The notes below the pieces were generated by a model that worked only from the letters and a program-made list of their open reading frames with translations, did no database searches and was not told the origin of the DNA. From a bacterium (GTDB lineage Bacteria > Krumholzibacteriota > Krumholzibacteriia > LZORAL124-64-63): DNA of 64,000 nt. The DNA lies in assembly GCA_016712675.1 (NCBI GenBank), contig JADJQR010000001.1, positions 3,162,001 through 3,226,000 of the forward strand. The letters run 5' to 3'. The position numbers were made by a program, and so were the translations under genes. This document shows positions 32,948 to 43,200 of this stretch, piece after piece. Numbering within the stretch: the stretch's first letter is position 1; each line of letters begins with the position of its first letter.

Positions 32948-34957
32948 TCAGTCCTTCACGGCGCGGCGCGCGCCCCAGTACAGGTAGTACGCCAGGCCGC
33001 CGAAAACCACCAGCGTGACGGTGGCGGACAGCGGCATGCCTTCGGCCCAGTGGTGCAGCCCCAGGGCGTGCGCCACGCTCCAGGAGTTGTCATCCACGAC
33101 GTTGCCGCCGACGTACTTGATGAGGGCCGCGATCACGCCCATGATCGCGCCGCCGGCCACGAAGCCCGACGCCATCAGCGTGCCACGCTCGTTGCGCTTG
33201 GCCTTCTGCTCGTCGGTGCCGTTGCGCGTGACGAACCAGGCGATCAGGCCGCCGACCAGCACAGGCGTGTTCACTTCCAGCGGCAGGTACATGCCCAGCG
33301 CGAAGGCCAACGCCGGCAATCCGGTCCACTGCAGGATCAGCGCCATGAAGATGCCGGCCATGTACAGGAGCCAGGGTGCCGGCGTGCCGGTCATCAGCGG
33401 CTTGATCACGGCGGCCATCGCGTTGGCCTGCGGCGCCTGGAGCTGCCCGCCCGTGAACGTGTAGGCCTCGTTCAGTAGCAGGATGACGGCCGTCACGGAG
33501 ATGGCCGACACGATGGTGCCCAGGAACTTCCACTTCTGTTGCGTGGCCGGCGTCGTGCCCAGCCAGTAGCCGATCTTCAGGTCGCTGATGAAGCCGCCGC
33601 TCATCGACAGGGCCGTGCAGACGACGCCGCCGATCAGCAGGGCCGCGACCATGCCCTCCTCGTCGCGCAGGCCCACCGAGCGCAGGATCACCGAGCTGAT
33701 GATCAGCGTCATCAGCGTCATGCCCGAGACCGGGTTGCTGCCAACGATGGCGATGGCCCGAGCGGCCACCGTGGTGAAGAGGAACGAGATGACGCCAACG
33801 ATGACCAGTCCGGTGATCGCCTGCAGCAGCGAGACCTTGACGATGAACCAGAAGTACAGGAACACGGCGCCGAGCACGGCCATGGTCAGCATCGTGACCA
33901 GCTTGGCCGGCAGGTCGCGCTGCGTCCGCAACTCTGTCGCAGCGTGCTTCTGCTTGCCGGCCGAGGCGGCCAGCTTCATGGCGCCGGCGATGATCTTGCG
34001 GCTCTTCCAGACGCCGATCAGGCCCGACATCGCGATGGCGCCGATGCCCACCGGCCGCACGAAGGTGCGGAAGATCTGCGTCGTGCTCAGGTCGGCCAGG
34101 GCCGGCAGCTGGAACAGCGTGTCACCGACGTACACGCCCTTGCCGAGGATGCCCACCATCGGCACCAGCACCCACCAGCTCAGGAACGAGCCACAGGCGA
34201 TGATCAACGAGTAGCGCAGACCGATGATGTAGCCAAGCCCCAGCACCGCCGCCTCGGTCAGCATGTTGTACTCGAGGCGGATGGTCCGCGACAACTTCTC
34301 GCCCAGCCCGTACGCCGTGGTCGAGAACGTCTCGCGCCACAGACCGATCGTCTGGGCGCTGAGCAGCTGGAACAGCATCGCGATGCCGCCGCTCTTGACC
34401 AGCACGGCCGCCTGGTCGCCGCCCGCCTCGCCGGCCATCAGCACCTCGGTCGACGCCGTGGCCTCAGGGAACGGGAACTCGCCGTGCATGTCGTCGACGA
34501 AGTACTTGCGGAAGGGGATCAGCAGAACGATGCCCAGGAAGCCGCCCAGCAGCGAGGTCAGGCACATCTGCAGGAAGTTCGTCTGCTGGTCCAGGCCCAG
34601 GATGTACAGGCCCGGCAGCGTGAAGATCGCGCCGGCGACGACCACGCCCGAGGCGGAGCCGATCGACTGGATCATCACGTGCTGCTGCAGCGCGTTCTTC
34701 TTGCCCAGTCCGGCCGAGACGCCGATGGCCAGGATGGTGATGGGGATGGCCGCCTCGAACACCTGGCCGATCTTCAGGCCGAGATACGCCGCAGCCGCCG
34801 AGAAGACGACCGCGAAGATCAGGCCCATCGTCAGGGAGTAGCCCGTGACTTCCGGCACGATCGAACTGGCCGGGACCACGGGAGTGTACTTCTCGCCGGG
34901 TTTCAGTGCCCGGTAGGCGTTTTCGGGCAGGCTCTTGCTGCCGCTGCTGACGTCCAT
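32948..34957 (-). CDS. Oligopeptide transporter, OPT family
   Basis: A 669-residue integral membrane protein starting at ATG 34957 with GGAGG upstream. About 15 hydrophobic segments are visible. Typical OPT segments include [25 protein letters not shown] near the N-terminus, [15 protein letters not shown] in the first third and [14 protein letters not shown] near the end. OPT proteins take up oligopeptides or metal chelates with protons. It is divergent from the peptidase T gene, suggesting that imported tripeptides are cleaved in the cytoplasm; this is inference from context. Confidence 0.9.
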   Translation of the reverse strand: MDVSSGSKSLPENAYRALKPGEKYTPVVPASSIVPEVTGYSLTMGLIFAVVFSAAAAYLGLKIGQVFEAAIPITILAIGVSAGLGKKNALQQHVMIQSIGSASGVVVAGAIFTLPGLYILGLDQQTNFLQMCLTSLLGGFLGIVLLIPFRKYFVDDMHGEFPFPEATASTEVLMAGEAGGDQAAVLVKSGGIAMLFQLLSAQTIGLWRETFSTTAYGLGEKLSRTIRLEYNMLTEAAVLGLGYIIGLRYSLIIACGSFLSWWVLVPMVGILGKGVYVGDTLFQLPALADLSTTQIFRTFVRPVGIGAIAMSGLIGVWKSRKIIAGAMKLAASAGKQKHAATELRTQRDLPAKLVTMLTMAVLGAVFLYFWFIVKVSLLQAITGLVIVGVISFLFTTVAARAIAIVGSNPVSGMTLMTLIISSVILRSVGLRDEEGMVAALLIGGVVCTALSMSGGFISDLKIGYWLGTTPATQQKWKFLGTIVSAISVTAVILLLNEAYTFTGGQLQAPQANAMAAVIKPLMTGTPAPWLLYMAGIFMALILQWTGLPALAFALGMYLPLEVNTPVLVGGLIAWFVTRNGTDEQKAKRNERGTLMASGFVAGGAIMGVIAALIKYVGGNVVDDNSWSVAHALGLHHWAEGMPLSATVTLVVFGGLAYYLYWGARRAVKD

Positions 34958-35271
34958 GGGTACCTCCGCGCTGGGTGACGGGCGGTCGCGGCGGGGACCG
35001 GCCGCCCGGCGCGCCGCGGGATGGCGGCGCCGCGGCGGACCGTAACATGGTGGGGCCGAAAGGACAAGGAACCGTTGCCGGGTACCGCTACCCCGGTTCT
35101 GGCGGTTCCAGACCACCCAGGTCCCGGATTCGGCGGCCGGCGCCCTGGGTCCCGGCAGCGACTTCTCCGGCGGCGACCGTCCCGGCGGCAGCTTGCCGCG
35201 GCCGCCGCGATGGCGCAATATGGCTTCGCCCCGGCGTCTTGAAGCACCCCCACGTCCCGCGGAGGCCTTCC
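34958..35271. other. 314-base divergent intergenic region
   Basis: This lies between the OPT transporter and peptidase T genes and must hold both promoters. It is uniformly GC-rich. I see no clear -35/-10 pair, palindrome or small gene in it apart from the GGAGG sites next to each start. Confidence 0.4.
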
Positions 35272-36531
35272 ATGCTAGAGCGCAAGCCCGGCTCGCCGTT
35301 CCCCAGCCTGGTCGACCGATTCGTCGCCTATGCGAAGATCCACACGACCAGCAGCGACTCCTCCGACACCTATCCGTCCACCGCCCGCCAGTTCGACCTG
35401 GCCCGAGTGCTGGTCGGCGAGCTGCAGGCCCTGGGCCTGAAGGACGCCGCCGTGGACGAGCACTGCTACGTGACCGCTACGCTGCCGGCCACCCCGGGCT
35501 GCGAGAAGGTGCCGGTCATCGCCTTCATCGCGCACATGGACACCTACCCCGAGGTCTCGGGCGAGAACGTGGTGCCCACGTTCCATCCGAACTACGACGG
35601 CAGGGACATCGCGCTGCCAAGGAACGGGAAGAGGATCGTCGCCGCAGAGAACCCGTACCTGCAGGAGTGCATCGGCCAGACGATCATCACCGCCGACGGC
35701 ACCACGCTGCTGGGTGCCGACGACAAGGCCGGCATCGCCGAGATCATGGATGCGCTGACCCGCATCGTCGAGAACCCGGGCTTCGCCCACGGCCCGGTCA
35801 AGGTGGCCTTCACGCCCGACGAGGAGGTCGGCGGCGGCGTCAAGCACTTCGACGTGCCGAAGTTCGCCGCGAAGGTGGCCTACACCATGGACGGCGGGCG
35901 GCGAGGCGAGGTCGAGAACGAGACTTTCTGCGCCGACAGCGCCATCGTCACGTTCACGGGGCGCGACATCCACCCCGGCTACGCGAAGGACAAGATGATC
36001 CCCTCGGTGAAGGTGGCCGGCACCTTCCTGTCGCTGCTGCCGCGCGAGGGCGCGCCCGAGACCACCAGCGGGCGCGAAGGCTACATCCACCCGATCGCGA
36101 TCAAGGGCAACTGCAGCGAGACCGAGGTCACGCTCCTGATCCGGGACTTCGAGCTGGCAGAGCTGAAACCCAAGGCCGACCGCATCCGCGCGTTTGCCGA
36201 GCAGGCCTGCGCGCAGTGGCCGGGCAGCAGCTGCCGCGTCGAGATCAAGGAGTACTACCGGAACATGAAGTACGACATCGCGAAGGAACCCCGCGCGATG
36301 GAGTACGCCCTGGAGGCCGTCCGGCGCACGGGCATCGAGCCGGTGCTGGGCCTGATCCGCGGCGGCACCGACGGCGCCCAGCTGTCGGCCAAGGGCCTGC
36401 CGACGCCGAACATCTTCACCGGCGAGCAGGACTTCCACGGCTACGGCGAATGGGTCTGCGTCAAGGACATGGAACTGGCGTCCGACACAATCGTGCACCT
36501 CATCGCGGTCTGGTGCGAGAAGGAAGCCTGA
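35272..36531 (+). CDS. pepT: Peptidase T (tripeptide aminopeptidase)
   Basis: A 419-residue M20B metallopeptidase with GGAGG six bases before the ATG. Zinc ligands and catalytic residues are in AHMDTYPE (H88, D90), LLGADDKAG (D150, bridging), TPDEEVGGG (E184 base, E185 ligand), YTMDGG and the C-terminal FHGYGEW (His). The length matches the family (~410). It removes the N-terminal residue of tripeptides in the cytoplasm. Its neighbour is an OPT-type peptide transporter on the opposite strand. Confidence 0.93.
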   Translation: MLERKPGSPFPSLVDRFVAYAKIHTTSSDSSDTYPSTARQFDLARVLVGELQALGLKDAAVDEHCYVTATLPATPGCEKVPVIAFIAHMDTYPEVSGENVVPTFHPNYDGRDIALPRNGKRIVAAENPYLQECIGQTIITADGTTLLGADDKAGIAEIMDALTRIVENPGFAHGPVKVAFTPDEEVGGGVKHFDVPKFAAKVAYTMDGGRRGEVENETFCADSAIVTFTGRDIHPGYAKDKMIPSVKVAGTFLSLLPREGAPETTSGREGYIHPIAIKGNCSETEVTLLIRDFELAELKPKADRIRAFAEQACAQWPGSSCRVEIKEYYRNMKYDIAKEPRAMEYALEAVRRTGIEPVLGLIRGGTDGAQLSAKGLPTPNIFTGEQDFHGYGEWVCVKDMELASDTIVHLIAVWCEKEA

Positions 36532-36546
36532 TCCGCGGGCGGGCCC

Positions 36547-36638
36547 TGCCAGCGGACCTGAAGACAGGAGTGGCGGGTTGTCCTCGCGCCTTCGGCGCTG
36601 CGGATTACCCGCCACTCCTGTCTTCAGGTCCGCTGGCA
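36547..36638. repeat. Perfect 32-bp inverted repeat with 28-base spacer
   Basis: The left arm (36547-36578) begins TGCCAGCGGACCTGAAGACA and the right arm (36607-36638) is its exact complement over 32 bases. The spacer contains a second small hairpin (GCGCC TTC GGCGC, 36586-36598). The whole would fold into a ~92-base rod. It lies between convergent genes but has no U-run on either side, so it is not a standard terminator. It may be a REP/MITE-like element or a strong bidirectional transcription block. Confidence 0.85.
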
Positions 36639-36663
36639 CGTCGGTGCCGGAAACAGGCTTCCT

Positions 36664-38343
36664 TCACTTCAAGAGGGTGATGAGGCGCACCTCTTGCGAA
36701 GAGAGGGTGGAGAGGCGGACGGCGTACGTGGCGGCAGCCACGGTGCGGCCGGCGGCGTCGCGGCCGTCCCAGCGCAGGGAGGTGCGGCCGGCGGCGGCCT
36801 GGCCGTCGCGCAGGACGCGGACCAGGGCGCCGTCCAGGGCGTGGATGGCCACGCGGACGGACGCCGGCTCCGCCAGGTCGAAGGCGATGTTCACCGCCGG
36901 GTTGAACGGGTTGGGCCACGGCGTCGCCAGGGACGGCGCTGCGGACGGCAGGGGGGCGTCGCTGGTCAGGCCCAGGTCGTAGGCCAGCGTGATCCAGTCC
37001 TTGCCCGTGACGTCGGCGTAGACGTAGCCGGTCACGAAGAGGCGGCCGGCGCCAATGGCCACCGCGCGCGCCTCGTCGCTCTGGCTGGACGGTCCGTCGT
37101 GCCGGAGCACCCACTGCTGGGCCCCGGTGGTCCCGTCGTAGCCGACGGTGGCAATGTCCCAGCTGGTGCCCGAGCCGTCGCTCAGGCCGCTGGTGACGAC
37201 CAGGCCGCCGGGTCCCTCGCACACGGTGGTGGCCACGTCGTACCAGCCGGGCGGGCCGTTGTAGGCGGGCGCCGTCCACAGGAGGGCGCCGGTCGCGCCG
37301 CTGAACTTCAGGGTCAGGTAGTTGTAGTTCCACCAGGTGTCCTGGACGCCGGCCACCAGCACGTCGCCGGTCGCGGTGATCGCCACGGCCCGCGGGTCGT
37401 CGCCGCCGTGCGTGGGGCCGTCGTAGCGGACGCTCCAGGCGGGCTGGCCGTCGGCCGCGTCGTAGCGCGCCAGCAGGACGTCGTAGCCGTTGGTGGCGCC
37501 GTAGCCGCGCTGGACCATCAGCACGTCGCCGTCCGGCGCCAGGTGGAGCCAGGCGCTGCGGGAGACGACATCGTTGAGCGCCCCGGCCAGCGTCGCTTCC
37601 CAGATCATCGCGCCGTCGGCGGCCGCCAGCTTGCGCGTCAGGCAGCGGGCCACATTGCCGGTCTCCAACGTGTGGCCGCTGAAGACCGGGTTGCCGTCAG
37701 GGCCGACCACGACGTCCCAGGCGATGTCGTCGCCGCCGGCGGTGCCGCCGCGGATGTCCATCCAGGCGGTGGTGCCGTCGCTGCCGCGCAGCTTCATCGC
37801 CAGCATCTGCATGCCCTGGCCGGCGACGGTGACGCGACCGGCCACATAGACATCGCCCGCCACATCGCTGTCCACGCCGAGTACCGCCTCGTCCAGGCCG
37901 GCGGAACCCTGATAGAGCCGGGACCAGAGAACCTCTCCGGTCGCGCCGTCGAGCTTCAGCACGACGACGTCATCGCCCTGTCCTCAGCCGACGCAGCCGC
38001 GGATGAAGCCCGCGACCAGCAGCTGGCCGGCCAGGTCCCAGGTGATGTCGGCGACCGTCACGTCCTTGGCGTCGTAGCCGACGTAGCGCGCCTGCCAGAT
38101 CTGGTGGCCATCGAGGCGGTCGAGCTTGCGTACGCAGAGGTCGACACCGCCGATGCCGTCGGCGGACTCGCCCGCCACGACGAGGTGGCCGAGCGGATCG
38201 GTGACGGCGCACCAGCCGTCGTCGTTGAACTGGCCGCCGCCGTCGTGGCGCTCGGTCCAGGCGGCCGTGGGCGGCGCGGCCCAGGTGGCGCCGGCAACCA
38301 GCAGCAGCGCGGCCGCGGCGCCCAGGATCCTCCGGACATGCAT
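36664..38343 (-). pseudogene. Secreted propeller-like CTD protein interrupted by an in-frame TGA
   Basis: The frame starts at ATG 38343 (GGAG upstream) with a signal peptide (ILGAAAALLLVAGATWAA), and is stopped by TGA at 37984-37986 after GFIRGCVG. The same frame continues without shift as GQGDDVVVLKLDGATG to 36664, giving 559 codons in total. The sequence on both sides is made of the same ~50-residue repeats (KLDGATG..LW, RYDAADGQPAW, GYDGTTGAQQW) like WD/PQQ-type propellers. It ends in a FlgD-like CTD (WPNPFNPAVNIAFDL). A single base change would explain the stop. The N-terminal 119 residues alone would not fold into a propeller. Sequencing error, nonsense mutation or read-through are all possible. 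Confidence 0.75.
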
Positions 38344-38387
38344 GGAATCCACTCCGGTCCGCGCGGCCTCGCCGCGCCCGCTCGGGT

Positions 38388-39749
38388 TCACTTCGCCAGT
38401 ACCAGCTTGGTCGCGCCGGTTGCGTCGCCGGCGGTCAGGCGCGCCAGATAGATACCCGACGGCAGCGTCGCGCCGCGGTCATCGCGCCCGTCCCACGGCA
38501 GCTGCGCCGGGCCGGCCGCCATCACGCGATCGGCCAGGGCGCGCACGACGCGGCCGCGCAAATCGCAGATCTCCACGCGCACGGGGCCGGGGCTTGCCAC
38601 CTCGAAGCGCAGCGTGGTGGACGGATTGAAGGGGTTCGGAGCCGCGCGCACGGCCCAGGCCAGCGGCAGCCTCCCGTCGGGCACCGCGCTCGGGCGACCC
38701 AGCGCCCAGTCCAGGAAGGCGTCCAGCAGCAGGGCGCGCTCGCCGGCAGCCAGCGATTCCAGCGCGTAGCCGCAGAACAGGGAGCGCCCGGCGCCCCAGG
38801 TGGAAGCCACCGCGGCCGACGGGCCGCCCAGGTAGGTGTGCGCCGCCACGCCGCTGCCGACGGCCTGTAGCGCGTCGGGGCTGGTGCTATTGCCCGCGCC
38901 GCCGGCGCCGTTGAGGGTGCCGGTGAAGGAGGTGCCGAACGGTGCGCCGGGCAGCGCTGCCACCCCGATCGCTCCGGTGGCCGCACCCGCGTGACTGGCG
39001 CCAAGCACGACCTGCAGCCAGGCCGCCGACTGCGGCGTGTACCAGGGGCTGGCCGGGTCGCCGGCCTGCCAGGCCAGGTCCTGGCCGGCCAGCAGCAGCA
39101 TGCCACCGTGCTGCACGTAGTAGGCCAGCGCGGTCCGGTCGACATCGTCCAGGCCGGGCGCCATGCCCTCGGCATACCAGATGACGGCCGCGAACGCGTC
39201 CAGCTCAGGCGACGACAGCGCCCCGGCCTCGTCGCGCGGCCACCGGGCCCAGGTGACGTCACCGGTCGCCAGTGCCGGCGTGTAGTAATCCTCCAGCTGT
39301 TGGCCCCCGTCACCATCAACCAGCAGCACCTGGACGCCCGTACTCACGACGCGGAACGCCCTGGCCACCGACAGCGCGGGACTGCCCTGGCTGGCCACGG
39401 TCACGTGCGCGATGCCCGTGCCCTGGTCTGCCAGCGGCGTCAGGTCGACGTCGATGTATGTTTCCTGCCCCGGCTGCAGGTTGATCGTCAGCTGTGTCAG
39501 CCAAGGCGGGTAGCAGACCTGGCCCTCGCAGAACGAGCACGCCCAGGCCGCGGGCATGTCCTTGACCATGGTCACGGTGTAGGTGTCGGCCGTGGTGCCG
39601 GTATTGCGGAGGGTGGTCTGGAATCTGGTCAGGACGGCCAACTCGGTCACGGCGCCCTGGTCGGCGGCCGTGAACGTGAACGACCATGACGCCGACGCCG
39701 GTGCGGCCAGCGCGAGCAGGGCCGCCAGGGACAGAAGTATCCGGATCAT
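38388..39749 (-). CDS. Secreted protein with glutamine-amidotransferase-like domain and FlgD-like CTD
   Basis: A 453-residue protein starting MIRILLSLAALLALAAPASA. Residues ~25-140 are an Ig-like domain with a CSFCEGQVC segment. Residues ~140-345 resemble class-I amidotransferase/ThuA-like Rossmann folds (VQVLLVDGDGG, DAFAAVIWYAEG, YYVQHGGMLLLAGQDLAW), probably without catalysis. The C-terminal ~85 residues are a FlgD/CTD domain starting APNPFNPSTTLRFEV, with WDGRDDRG and SGIYLARL. The AAGGAG site is 12 bases from the start, slightly far. It is probably exported to the cell surface. Confidence 0.7.
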   Translation of the reverse strand: MIRILLSLAALLALAAPASASWSFTFTAADQGAVTELAVLTRFQTTLRNTGTTADTYTVTMVKDMPAAWACSFCEGQVCYPPWLTQLTINLQPGQETYIDVDLTPLADQGTGIAHVTVASQGSPALSVARAFRVVSTGVQVLLVDGDGGQQLEDYYTPALATGDVTWARWPRDEAGALSSPELDAFAAVIWYAEGMAPGLDDVDRTALAYYVQHGGMLLLAGQDLAWQAGDPASPWYTPQSAAWLQVVLGASHAGAATGAIGVAALPGAPFGTSFTGTLNGAGGAGNSTSPDALQAVGSGVAAHTYLGGPSAAVASTWGAGRSLFCGYALESLAAGERALLLDAFLDWALGRPSAVPDGRLPLAWAVRAAPNPFNPSTTLRFEVASPGPVRVEICDLRGRVVRALADRVMAAGPAQLPWDGRDDRGATLPSGIYLARLTAGDATGATKLVLAK

Positions 39750-40229
39750 CGCCTGCAACGTCTCCTTGCGCGGACCGGGCCCGCGCCGTGGGGTGCCCTG
39801 CCAGCTCGGCCCGATGGGGTGCCGGCGTGTTGCGCCCGGCTCAGGCCACCGGCCTGCCGGGTGCATGGCCCCATCATAACACCCGGGCCGCGGTGGGTCA
39901 TGACAAAAAGCCAAACGACGACAACGAACGCGCTGTTCGTGGCTGCGGCGACTCATCACGGAACCGTGGCGAATCATTACTGTTTAAATCTTTTTTAGGT
40001 TGGTGATCATATTTCCGCCAATGCACGGTCTGTCGCACAATCGTGATACAATAACTCAAAAACAGCCACATTGATTCTTTCTTTGCAGAACGATTGCATG
40101 TTAACCTCAAGGGGTTCGGGCACGCACAGGCCGGGCCCGGACGGTGGCGTTCCGCGGCGCGCCGCGCACTCTTGTGCGCCCCGCGCCGTCCGGCCTGTGG
40201 GGAATCGTGTTCCAAGGGGAGTACCCAAC
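39750..40229. other. 480-base divergent intergenic region, AT-rich in the middle
   Basis: Bases ~39890-40110 are markedly AT-rich compared with all neighbouring DNA and include TTTAAATCTTTTTTAGG. The segment must hold the promoters of the divergent amidotransferase-like and gingipain-type genes. No gene or tRNA is seen. A small CACGGAACCGTG hairpin lies near 39957. Confidence 0.5.
40044..40052 (+). promoter_or_regulatory. Extended -10 promoter of the gingipain-type gene
   Basis: TGATACAAT (TG, one base, TACAAT) is an extended -10 with no clear -35. It predicts a ~170-base leader before the ATG at 40230. The same TGnTACAAT form lies upstream of the GH13 lipoprotein gene. Confidence 0.4.
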
Positions 40230-43200
40230 ATGCTGCGCAGGAGATTGCTGTCCCTGATGCTCGCCTTGTTGGCGCTGTCGGCCGTTTCGGCCGGCGCGAC
40301 GACCATCAGGCTGGGCGACGAACCCTCGGCGCTGGCCGTCACGTCGGAGAAGGGCACGGGTTTGAGCTTCCACGTCCAAGTGGGCGAGCTCGAGGCGACC
40401 GACATCGCGACCAAGTCCGGTGTCTTCACCCGTCTGGCCATTCCCGGCTTCCACACCTCGATGCAGGTCGGGGCTCCCGAATTGCCGCAGATGAACCGCC
40501 TGGTCGCGGTTCCCGCCGGCGCCACCGCGCGGGTGAGCTACCGCAACGTGCAGTCGACGCGCATCAAGCTTGCCGACCACGGCATCACCCACCCGCTGTT
40601 CCCGACCCAGGACAGCGTCTCCAAGAGCGCCGACCTGGACAACCTGCCGTTCGTGCAGGACATGGGCTTCTACATGCAGAAGGCCGTCTCCCGCGAAGCC
40701 GCGACGATCCTCGAGCAGGGCCGTCTGCGCGCGATGGACATCGCCCGCCTGGAGATCGCGCCGGTGACCTGGTTCCCGGCCGAGAACGAGGTCGAGGTCA
40801 TCACCAGCATGGACGTCGACGTCGCCTTCGACAACGTCGACATGGCCTACGCCACCGACCTGATCGCCCGCACCTACAGCCCGTTCTTCGAGCACCTTTA
40901 CGCCGGGATGGCCGGAAGCAAGGCCTTCCACGACGCCTATCCGGATCGTGTCAAGGACCTGGTCACGATGGTCATCGTGACGCCGCCGGCGTTCGCCAGC
41001 CAGCTGCAGGACTTCGTGACCTGGAAGACCCAGCGCGGCTTCAACATGATCATGGCCGTGACCGGGACCCCCGCGGTCGGCACGACCACCGCCTCGATCG
41101 AGGCCTACCTGAACAACCTGTACAACAGCGCCACCCCGGAGAATCCGGCGCCCAGCTTCGTGCTGTTCGTCGGTGACGTGGCCGAGCTGCCGACCTTCCA
41201 GGAAGCCGGCGACGCCTCCGATCGCCCGTACTGCGCGGTCGACGCCGACCTGGTGCCGGACATGTACTACGGCCGCTTCAGCGCGACGAACCCGACGCAG
41301 CTGCAGGCCCAGCTCGACAAGACGATGATGTACGACCAGTTCACCATGCCGGACCCGAGCTACCTGAACCGCGTGACGATGATCGCGGGCGTGGACGGCA
41401 CGTACGCGGCCACCCACGGCAATGGGCAGATCCTGTACGGTACCAACAACTACTTCAACAATGCCCACGGTATCACCAGCAACACCTACCTCTACCCCGC
41501 CTCCAGCGGCGCGGTCGAGGCGGCCATCATCCAGACCGTCAACGACGGCGTGGCGTACATCAACTACACCGCGCACGGCAGCGAGACCAGCTGGGCCGAT
41601 CCGTCGATGACGCAGTCGAACGTCAACGCGATGACCAACGCCGGCAAGCCGACGCTGGCCGTGGGCAACTGCTGCCTGACGTCGACCTACGACTACGCCG
41701 AGTGCTTCGGCGAGACGTTCCTGCGCGCCGCCAACAAGGGCGCCATCGGCTACATCGGTGCCTCGAACTCCACGTACTGGGACGAGGACTACTGGTGGGG
41801 CGTCGGCTTCCACGCCTCCAGCCAGATCGACGGCACGGGCTACCCGATCCTGGCCACCGGCATCGGCGCCTACGACGGACTGTTCCACGAGTCCGGCGAG
41901 GCCGAGCACCTGTGGTACGTGACCAATGACGCCCTGGTCTTCAGCGGCAACCTGGCCGTCATGGAGTCCGGCTCGTCGCGCACGACCTACTACTGGAACA
42001 TCTACAACCTGCTGGGCGACCCGAGCCTGAGCCCGTACATCGTCCCGACCGCCAACACGGTTTCGCACCCGGCGACGGTGTTCGTCGGCCAGACCGCCAT
42101 CACCGTGGGCGCGGTCACCGGCAGCTATGTCGGCTTGACCCAGAACGGCGTGCTGATGGGCGCCGGCACGGTCAACGCCAAGGGCGATGTCGACATCGAG
42201 TACCTCGGCGAGCTGACGCCGGGCGTGCCGATGAAGCTCGTGGTCACCGCCCACAACAAGGTCCCCTACATCACCGACGTCAACGTCATCGTGCCGGCCA
42301 CCGTCACGATCAACCCGCTGGCCATCGACGTGAACACCCCGACCGCGATCACCGTCACGGTGATGGATGCCGCCGGCACGTCGCCGCTGCCGGGCATCTC
42401 GGTCTGGGCCGAGGGCCTGGACTACGCCACGACGCCGGTGCTGACCGACGCCTCGGGCGTGGCCGTGGTCAACGTGAATGCCGCCTACGGCCCGACGCTG
42501 GACATCGTGGGCCAGGACATGGCCGAGACCTACCGCCTGTTCACCGAGCAGGTGACGGTCAACGCCGCCGACCTGACGGCGCCGGACCTGACGGTCACCA
42601 CGGGCATCGGTCTCAGTGACGCCTTCGCGCTGAACCTGCCGGGCACGCTGCACGCGACGGTGGGCCAGGCGGGCGCGACGCTGTACGCGCGCCTGCCCAA
42701 CGGCACGCTGCTGGAGACGACCGCCGCCGACCTGGACCTGACGCCGACGGCGCTGGGCGTGGTCGCGGGCACCATCGCCGTCAGCGGCTACAACGTGTAC
42801 ACCGAGAACTTCGACATCATCGAGGCCTACGGCCAGCTGGCCGGCACGGTCACCTCGGGCGGCTCGCCCATGGTCGGCGTGACGGTCAGGCTGCTGGACG
42901 AGTCGATGGGCGAGGTCTTCGCCGTCACCAGCGCCGCCGGCGGCGCCTGGGCGGCTCCCGAGGACATCCTGGTCGACGACTACACCCTGGTCGTGGACCA
43001 CTTCGGGTACCTGCACTACGAGGCGCCCCTGTTCATCAACTACGGCGCCAACACGCAGGACATCGTCCTGACGCCGGCGCCGAGCGGCACCTTCGGTGGT
43101 TTCGTCTACGACTCGGTCACGAACGAGCCCCTGCAGGGCACCATTCGCGTCTTCCGGTCGGACAACGGCGCGCTGTACACCGAGACGACCAGCGCTGTCG

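Noticed and set aside
36541-36640. Reading the 32-bp inverted repeat as the end of an IS element
   Set aside because: The two arms are only 28 bases apart with no coding sequence between, and no target duplication is evident.
37960-37990. Selenocysteine at the in-frame TGA (a CVG-TGA-GQG context with a weak CGTCG/CGACG hairpin downstream)
   Set aside because: The site is in a structural repeat region rather than a redox active site, and the downstream hairpin is short and of the kind expected by chance.
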